From the NCBI GenBank assembly GCA_030737835.1, contig CM060852.1:24123185-24187184 (forward strand): a stretch of 64,000 nucleotides of DNA, given 5' to 3'. Below the pieces are notes generated by a model. The model was not told the origin of the DNA and made no database searches. It worked only from the letters and a program-made list of their open reading frames with translations. Every line of letters begins with the position of its first letter. Position 1 is the first letter of the stretch. Origin of the DNA: Acorus gramineus. Taxonomy: Eukaryota > Streptophyta > Magnoliopsida > Acorales > Acoraceae. The position numbers were made by a program, and so were the translations under genes. Positions 59,701 to 64,000 of this stretch are shown in pieces.

Positions 59701-61107
59701 AATATAAGCCAGAAAGCCCTCGCACCCACCCTGAAGGAGTCTCCACGCCTGCATGGACGACACGAACCCCAAAGGAGCTACGTCTCGATCGCCCACGTAC
59801 TGGAAAGACCTCTGACCAGGAAGGTGGAACGACACCGACTTGGCGAAACAGTCGATGCTGGCATGACTAGCTGCAAGCCAATCCATCCCCAGGATGGCAT
59901 CAAAATCCGACATCGCGAGCTCCACCAGCTCTACCGGAAACTCATGATCCGCGATCTCCACCGTGCACCCTCGGTACACAGAACTAAGGAGAATCCGGTC
60001 TCCCACGGGCAATGCTACCTCTAACACAGCATCTAGAGGAGCAGACGCCACACCCGTCCGTCTCGCGAAAGCGGGAGACACGAACGAGTGGGTGGCTCCG
60101 GAATCGAATAGCACATAAGCAGGAAGCTGGGAGATCTGAACAGTACCTCTAACCACGCTGCCGGATGCCTGGGCCTCCTCTGCCGAAAGCGCTGCCACTC
60201 GGCCCTGAACGAACTGAGGCTGAGGAGCAATGGCACGCCTCGCCTGCTGCGCTGGCTGCCTCCTCTGATCAGCACGGCCACCCTGTGGCTGCTGCTGCTG
60301 ACGCTGAGGCTGCTGCTGCGGCTGGCGCTGAGGCTGCTGCTGCTGGCGCTGCTGAAACGGCTGCTGGAACGGCTGCTGCTGCAACTGCTGCTGCTGCTGC
60401 TGAGGCATCACTTTGGGTCGGCCTGCGTCGGGGCAATTATACAGGATATGCCCGACGCGCTGACAGTGATAGCAGCGCCTCGTCTCCGGTCGCCTCGACT
60501 GGACCGGCACGGCTGCGATGGGTGCAGGGCCTCGCGCTGGCACCACATCTGCTGGGAGAGAGGGAGCCGCTGACTGCTCGAAGCGGGCCCTCTTCTTCTT
60601 CCGCTGCCCTCTGTCCTGGCCTCTGGGTGGCCTCTGGTCTGTCGGCGGGGTCGGAGCCTGCACCTGGATCCCGAGGTCTCTCTCGACAGTCTTCGCCCGC
60701 GAGACCAAGTCGGAGAACCTCGTGAATCCCAGGGCGGTGACGTGCACTCGGATGGCATTGCTCAGACCGAGCTCGAACCGACGGCACCTCGACACCTCAT
60801 CCATCGCCAGAGCTGGAGCGAACCTGGACAGCCTCGTGAACCGCGTGGAGTACTCAGCGACGGACATGGTGCCCTGAGTCAGCTGCTCAAACTCCCGCTC
60901 CACTAGCTGTCGGGTCGAGAAGGGGAAATACTCCTCCAAGAAATATCCCCTGAAACCCGCCCAGGTGAGCTGCTCCAGTCCCTCTGGAATGTCAACTGAT
61001 CTAGTAGCCCACCACTCGGCGGCGCTACCCTTCAGCATAAACGCAGCCAGGGAGACCCTCTGGCGGTCTGTGCATAGCATCGTGGAGAAGATGGTATCCA
61101 CCTCCAT
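56764..61107 (-). CDS. Chromovirus gag-pol polyprotein, main frame
   Basis: 1447 codons, uninterrupted. Residues 1-150 are the retrotransposon-gag domain ([19 protein letters not shown]). The CCHC knuckle is C212/C215/H220/C225 ([14 protein letters not shown]), then a Gln-rich linker (235-290). Protease DSGA is at 335-338. Reverse transcriptase is about 540-720 with FIDD at 670-673. RNase H is about 813-930 (YTDAS, D819; DLELAAI; TDHKSL). Integrase follows: zinc site with H1032, H1039, C1069 and C1072, and catalytic D1102, D1163 and E1199 (D,D-35-E). The chromodomain-like tail is 1398-1445. All catalytic residues are present. The true gag start is upstream in another frame (61568); the apparent start at 61107 is internal. 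Proteins of this kind copy the element RNA and integrate the DNA, and the chromodomain is thought to steer insertion to heterochromatin. Confidence 0.96.
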   Translation of the reverse strand: MEVDTIFSTMLCTDRQRVSLAAFMLKGSAAEWWATRSVDIPEGLEQLTWAGFRGYFLEEYFPFSTRQLVEREFEQLTQGTMSVAEYSTRFTRLSRFAPALAMDEVSRCRRFELGLSNAIRVHVTALGFTRFSDLVSRAKTVERDLGIQVQAPTPPTDQRPPRGQDRGQRKKKRARFEQSAAPSLPADVVPARGPAPIAAVPVQSRRPETRRCYHCQRVGHILYNCPDAGRPKVMPQQQQQQLQQQPFQQPFQQRQQQQPQRQPQQQPQRQQQQPQGGRADQRRQPAQQARRAIAPQPQFVQGRVAALSAEEAQASGSVVRGTVQISQLPAYVLFDSGATHSFVSPAFARRTGVASAPLDAVLEVALPVGDRILLSSVYRGCTVEIADHEFPVELVELAMSDFDAILGMDWLAASHASIDCFAKSVSFHLPGQRSFQYVGDRDVAPLGFVSSMQAWRLLQGGCEGFLAYIALEDAPLRADISQTPVVAEFPEVFPDDLPGLPPDRAIEFEINLLPGTEPVSRAPYRMAPAELRVLKEQLEELLEKGFARPSVSPWGAPVLFVRKKDGSLRLCIDYRQLNKRTVKNKYPLPRIDDLFDQLQGACVFSKIDLRSGYYQLKIRESDIPKTAFRTRYGHYEFRVLPFGLTNAPAAFMDLMNRVFRPFLDSFVVVFIDDILVYSRSLEEHAHHLRTVLETLAGHQLFAKFSKCEFWLERMAFLGHVISGEGIAVDPEKTLAVSNWRRPSNPTEIRSFLGLAGYYRRFVEGFSKIAVPLTRLTRKDVRFEWSPSCEESFQELKRRLTSAPVLTLPSGSGGFAVYTDASQLGVGGVLMQYGKVVAYASRQLKPHEQNYPTHDLELAAIIFALKMWRHYLYGEEFELFTDHKSLTYLQSQPELNMRQRRWVEFLTDYDCDIAYHPGKANVVADALSRQPLGMAAHMAVRRWRLLEEAACWISVRETPAGGFLARLVVQPVLLDEIRTAQAQDPHFIVLSEGVARGERQDYQIRADGILRFRGRVCIPDDAELRRKILDEAHRSRYTVHPGGTKMYRGLRRGYWWRGMKTDIARFVARCLVCQQVKSEHQRPAGKLQSIEIPQWKWEQITMDFVSGLPRSRSGRDAIWVIVDRLTKSAHFLPIRLTDSLDTLAQLFVSEIVRLHGTPVSIISDRDARFTSRFWRSLQHALGTNLHFSTAFHPQTDGQSERTIQTLEDMLRACVLDFGGSWERHLPLVEFAYNNSYHSSIRMAPYEALYGRSCRSPLCWDEVGERQLEGPEIIHQTSEMVKTIRERIRVAQSRQKSYADRRRRELSFEVGDHVFLKVSPMKGIFRFGVRGKLSPRFIGPFLILERVGEVAYRIALPPQLAQAHDVFHVSQLRRYVHDPAHIIPFEPLVFEPDLSFVEQPIEIMDRREKRLRTKTVQLVKVRWQHRSGAEATWELEDAMRDAYPHLFPS

Positions 61108-61568
61108 CAGCCATCTCTCGGAGCAAGGGGGTCCTCCGTCTGTCCTCTGAACTCGGGAGGGTGGAGCTTCAGAAAGGCTGAGAGTCCACTCTGCTGGACC
61201 CTCGCTGCTGCCTCTAGCCCCATCTCCCTCTCCTGAGGATCCTGGACTCTGGCCGCCGGAATCTCCACCACGGGGACTGGGGGTGTATCAGGCACTACAG
61301 GCGGATCTGCCGCCAAGGGAACCTGCGGTACTGCCTCGCGGGCCGCCCGCAGCTCCTGTATCTCCCGTGCCTGATCTGCTAACATCCTCGTCTGGGTCTC
61401 CACCATATCTGCTAACCGCGCAATCGCGCGCTCCCAGGCAGGAGGCTCCTGCACTGGTCCTGACCTCTCGGCTGAGGACTCACCAATAACATCCTCGACT
61501 CTGGCAGGTCCGGAGACCTCCAAGGGTCGAGAGGGGCCACGTCCGCGTCGTCCTCTGCGAGGAGGCAT
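61107..61568 (-). CDS. Chromovirus gag N-terminus, frameshifted from pol frame
   Basis: 153 codons: a basic start ([11 protein letters not shown]), an acidic/proline linker with a short coiled-coil-like stretch ([24 protein letters not shown]), then [17 protein letters not shown], the conserved lead-in to the gag domain. It then runs into a stop after APRDG, while the next frame continues [12 protein letters not shown] one-base change near 61115-61125 therefore separates it from the 1447-codon frame. The family normally has one continuous gag-pol frame, so this is most simply an inactivating indel, though a recoding site cannot be excluded from sequence alone. Confidence 0.9.
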   Translation of the reverse strand: MPPRRGRRGRGPSRPLEVSGPARVEDVIGESSAERSGPVQEPPAWERAIARLADMVETQTRMLADQAREIQELRAAREAVPQVPLAADPPVVPDTPPVPVVEIPAARVQDPQEREMGLEAAARVQQSGLSAFLKLHPPEFRGQTEDPLAPRDG

Positions 61569-61670
61569 ATCAGCAACCTAAGAAAACCAGACACTAGGAT
61601 CAGAATACGCATATAGAAATCCTAGGACTCATCTCTATCAAAGGAAGACATTTGGCTCTGACAGGACCAG

Positions 61671-61684
61671 GCTCTGATACCAAC
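61671..61684 (-). other. Primer-binding site of the chromovirus
   Basis: The minus strand reads TTGGTATCAGAGC four bases after the 5' LTR end, complementary to the 3' end of initiator tRNA-Met. Confidence 0.92.
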
Positions 61685-61688
61685 TTTT

Positions 61689-63909
61689 GTCACGCCCCAG
61701 GGCGGCCGTCCCCGGGACGCGGCAAGTGTATATATGATATCAGTAACAGGAAATCAACAATACATCACAAACAATCACTAAAATGATAACACAGATAAAA
61801 GCAGGGCTGACATAATATATACACCAATGCGGAAGCTAAAAGACTGAGTCTGTAGTCAAAACATACTACAGACTCGATACATAATCATAAGTCCTGTGAG
61901 AGCCAACATGCCCATATATATACACAACAAAATCCAAATACAATCCAACTAAGTGCCCAAGCACAGAACATATACGTACAACAGAAAGAAGGGTGCTGAT
62001 GGCCTCAAAACTCGTGGGACGCGGCGCTGCCCTCTGCTGGTGTAGTCGCTCGGGAAGCTCCTCCCTCAGAGATCACTGAAAAGGCAATATGCGAGGGGTG
62101 AGCCACACGCTCAGTGAATAGCACAACCCATGCATACAGTTCATATTAACCACATTTAATCAATTCATAAGCCACAAGTGGCATAATATCACCATCCGGG
62201 GGTTCGTTCATCGCCGAACTCCATACCCTCACCCTCACCCTCACCCTCAACAGGTGACCTAGGATGTTGGGACTTAGCGGGTTGATAACATCCATTCATA
62301 ATCCTGTGGGTCGTCGCATCGCCGGCCCACCATACCCTCACCCTCACCTCTCAACAGGTGACCTAGGCTCTTGGGACTGACTAGGCTGTTGGTTACCCTT
62401 GGTCCACCGATAGTCTCTCCTCACTCCGCGGTTGTTTGGCCACTCCCATGTTCAGCGCAGTCCTTCCAAGTCAGGAGGCGCCTACTAGTGGGAGCCCCTG
62501 CACGGGACAACCTGTCTAACGCCGAGGTAGTCTCTACACGGATCCGACGAGGGGAACAGAACAGCCTATCCATCGCATATGATCCACTCGGATCCGCTGA
62601 CAGCACATCTCTACGACTCTAATGTCTCGAATTCCTCAGAATTCCACCAGCGCGCATAACCAGGATGCGGGGAACATGCATTTATTAATCATAATACAAG
62701 GGAAAATAGAGACCTTGGGAGGGTAACCTGAGGTCCCGATGTAGGACATCCGACAACCAAACGAGGAACACGGAGTACCCTAACCCGGGTCTCAATGTTA
62801 ACCTCGCAAGGCCCCCCTTATATTCCCTAAGCATGCTATCTATTATTACAGTTCGCATTTAATTAAATAAACCAAACTAATAGGACGCATGCACAGGTCG
62901 GGCTTTCCTAGCATGATAGCGAGGTGGCAGGATGCATGGCTCATGCACAATCCTAAGGGTGCAAGTCCCTATCACACAATCTAGGGTGGCATGCAATTCT
63001 ACACACACATCATGCATACATGGATTACATCAACAGTTAATATAACTATAAGCCCCAGGGGAGGACGGTACACGCCCAAAGCATGTAGCGCCTCCCACAC
63101 TGGGTTGGGTTGTCCCACTCACCGGGAATCGGGTCGACGCGCGACCGTCCGTCGAGATCTGCAAGACAAGGTATTAACTGGTTAGAATAAATCCACAGTT
63201 ATCCCAAAAATACGTAACACACACAAACAAACACCCAAAGATCCCAAACAAAACCCCCAACACCCTCGGCACCCCCGCACGGCAACCCGACCGCCCGGAC
63301 GCGCCGCCGCGCCTCGGCCCGCGCACTCCGCGCACTGCCCGGGGCTCCGCGCGTCCACCGAGCCCAGCCCACATGCCTTCTCACGCCCTGATCTATCACG
63401 GCCCTCGGTTTGGCTCGAAACAGAGGAGAGAGAGGGGAGGTCGGGGAGGCTAGGATCGTCGAAATACGGATTTGAATACACCGGAGCGTAGATCGGGACC
63501 CGATCTACACTTCCCGTGCTTTAGGTTTTTGGTTTTGATGGGTGTAAGGGGCTCGAACGGAAGAAAATCGGAGGAGAGGAGAGAGAGAAGCTAGTCGGGA
63601 AGATGATGAATAGTAAAAACAGATATTTTGATTCCTTTTAAGTAGAGCGCGACTTAAAAACCCGTATACGCCCCGGAAATGCGAAATTTTTGGAAACGAT
63701 GCCGGAATTCGATGAAATTTTCATGAGTGGCTTAAAATGGCATCAGGACACATAATATGCAGTTAGATTTTTAATCGGAGTCCTCTAGCTCAGACGATAG
63801 CTAACAGTCTGAAATTACGCGGTTCCGATCGAAAAACACTGAAAATTTTAAAACTGCCAAAAATGCTCCAATGATTGCCAATAGGCCAAAAAGTGACACA
63901 TATATAACA
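61689..63909 (-). repeat. 5' LTR of the chromovirus (2221 bp)
   Basis: On the minus strand begins TGTTATATATGTGTCAC and ends GGGGCGTGACA. It contains the uninterrupted CCCTCA run (62224-62248) that in the partner LTR received the 6.5-kb insertion. It lacks the 820-bp GC-rich block. The open frames at 62371-63481 repeat those of the other LTR and are not genes. Confidence 0.95.
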
Positions 63910-64000
63910 TTACTAGTGTTTTGCATTTTATACAGATTTTAAGATACAGATTTCACATTCAGATACACCACAATAGTAATTTGACAGGTTTTCAGGTAGT
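63910..64000 (+). mobile_element. Target duplication (TTACT) and MULE 3' continuation
   Basis: TTACT (63910-63914), then AT-rich sequence with AGATTTTAAGATACAGATTTC that echoes the AAGATACAG and CAGATACA words inside the MULE (44410 and 45840). This is the other side of the sequence interrupted at 47180. Confidence 0.8.

Larger units (their letters stand above)
47180..63909 (-). mobile_element. Full-length Tekay/Del-type chromovirus (LTR retrotransposon)
   Basis: Ty3/gypsy element in minus orientation. The 5' LTR is 63909-61689, followed by primer site 61684-61671, gag start 61568, gag-pol 61107-56764, polypurine tract 56728-56717 and 3' LTR 56716-47180. The 3' LTR is interrupted by another element (47726-54214); without it the element is about 10.2 kb. 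Clade assignment rests on the C-terminal chromodomain-like end ([19 protein letters not shown]...YPHLF), which is typical of Tekay/Del, and on the initiator tRNA-Met primer site. LTR termini are TGTTATATATG...GGGGCGTGACA. Confidence 0.93.

Noticed and set aside
56779-61489. Numerous plus-strand and alternate-frame open frames over gag-pol
   Set aside because: GC-rich coding shadows; only the minus-strand frames match retrotransposon domains.

Overview
This is nuclear DNA from a seed plant, almost certainly an angiosperm. It has AT-rich intergenic DNA, plant-type introns, a plant-specific membrane protein gene (KOBITO1/ELD1/ABI8-like), a cytosolic ribosomal protein gene (eL27), a two-pore calcium channel relic (TPC1), and plant families of Ty3/gypsy LTR elements, MULE, hAT and foldback transposons. 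The species cannot be named from the sequence alone.

Layout. 1-2817: minus-strand gag/protease fragment of a Ty3/gypsy element with its 5' LTR. 2818-9500: AT-rich DNA with palindromic MITEs, an LTR with a primer-binding-site-like sequence (about 6486-7034) and a solo LTR (7125-7898). 9841-11163: large foldback element. About 11240-13200: defective hAT-like element. 14279-22959, minus strand: TPC1 relic with recognisable exons, in-frame stops, frameshifts, a hAT MITE in the first coding exon and a non-autonomous MULE in an intron. 24419-26453: decayed hAT transposase. 30518-30925, minus strand: intact RPL27. 32049-39086, minus strand: intact 11-exon KOBITO1-like gene encoding 532 aa. 40179-41545: two foldback elements. 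42040-43500: defective MULE, abutting a larger MULE (from about 43506) with a FAR1-type transposase that is now a pseudogene.

From 47180 to 63909 the 3' flank of that MULE is split by a 16.7-kb Tekay/Del-type chromovirus in minus orientation, flanked by a perfect TTACT duplication. Its 3' LTR is itself split by a 6.5-kb LTR element without coding capacity (47726-54214), flanked by a perfect CTCAC duplication. The order of events is therefore MULE, then chromovirus, then the non-coding LTR element. The last 91 bases return to the MULE side.

Only two host genes look functional: RPL27 (translation) and the KOBITO1 homologue (cell-wall and cell-elongation factor). They are neighbours on the minus strand and keep open frames, while the rest is transposon-derived or decayed. 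I see no rRNA, tRNA or CRISPR. All exon structures were read by eye from splice sites and protein similarity, not from transcripts.
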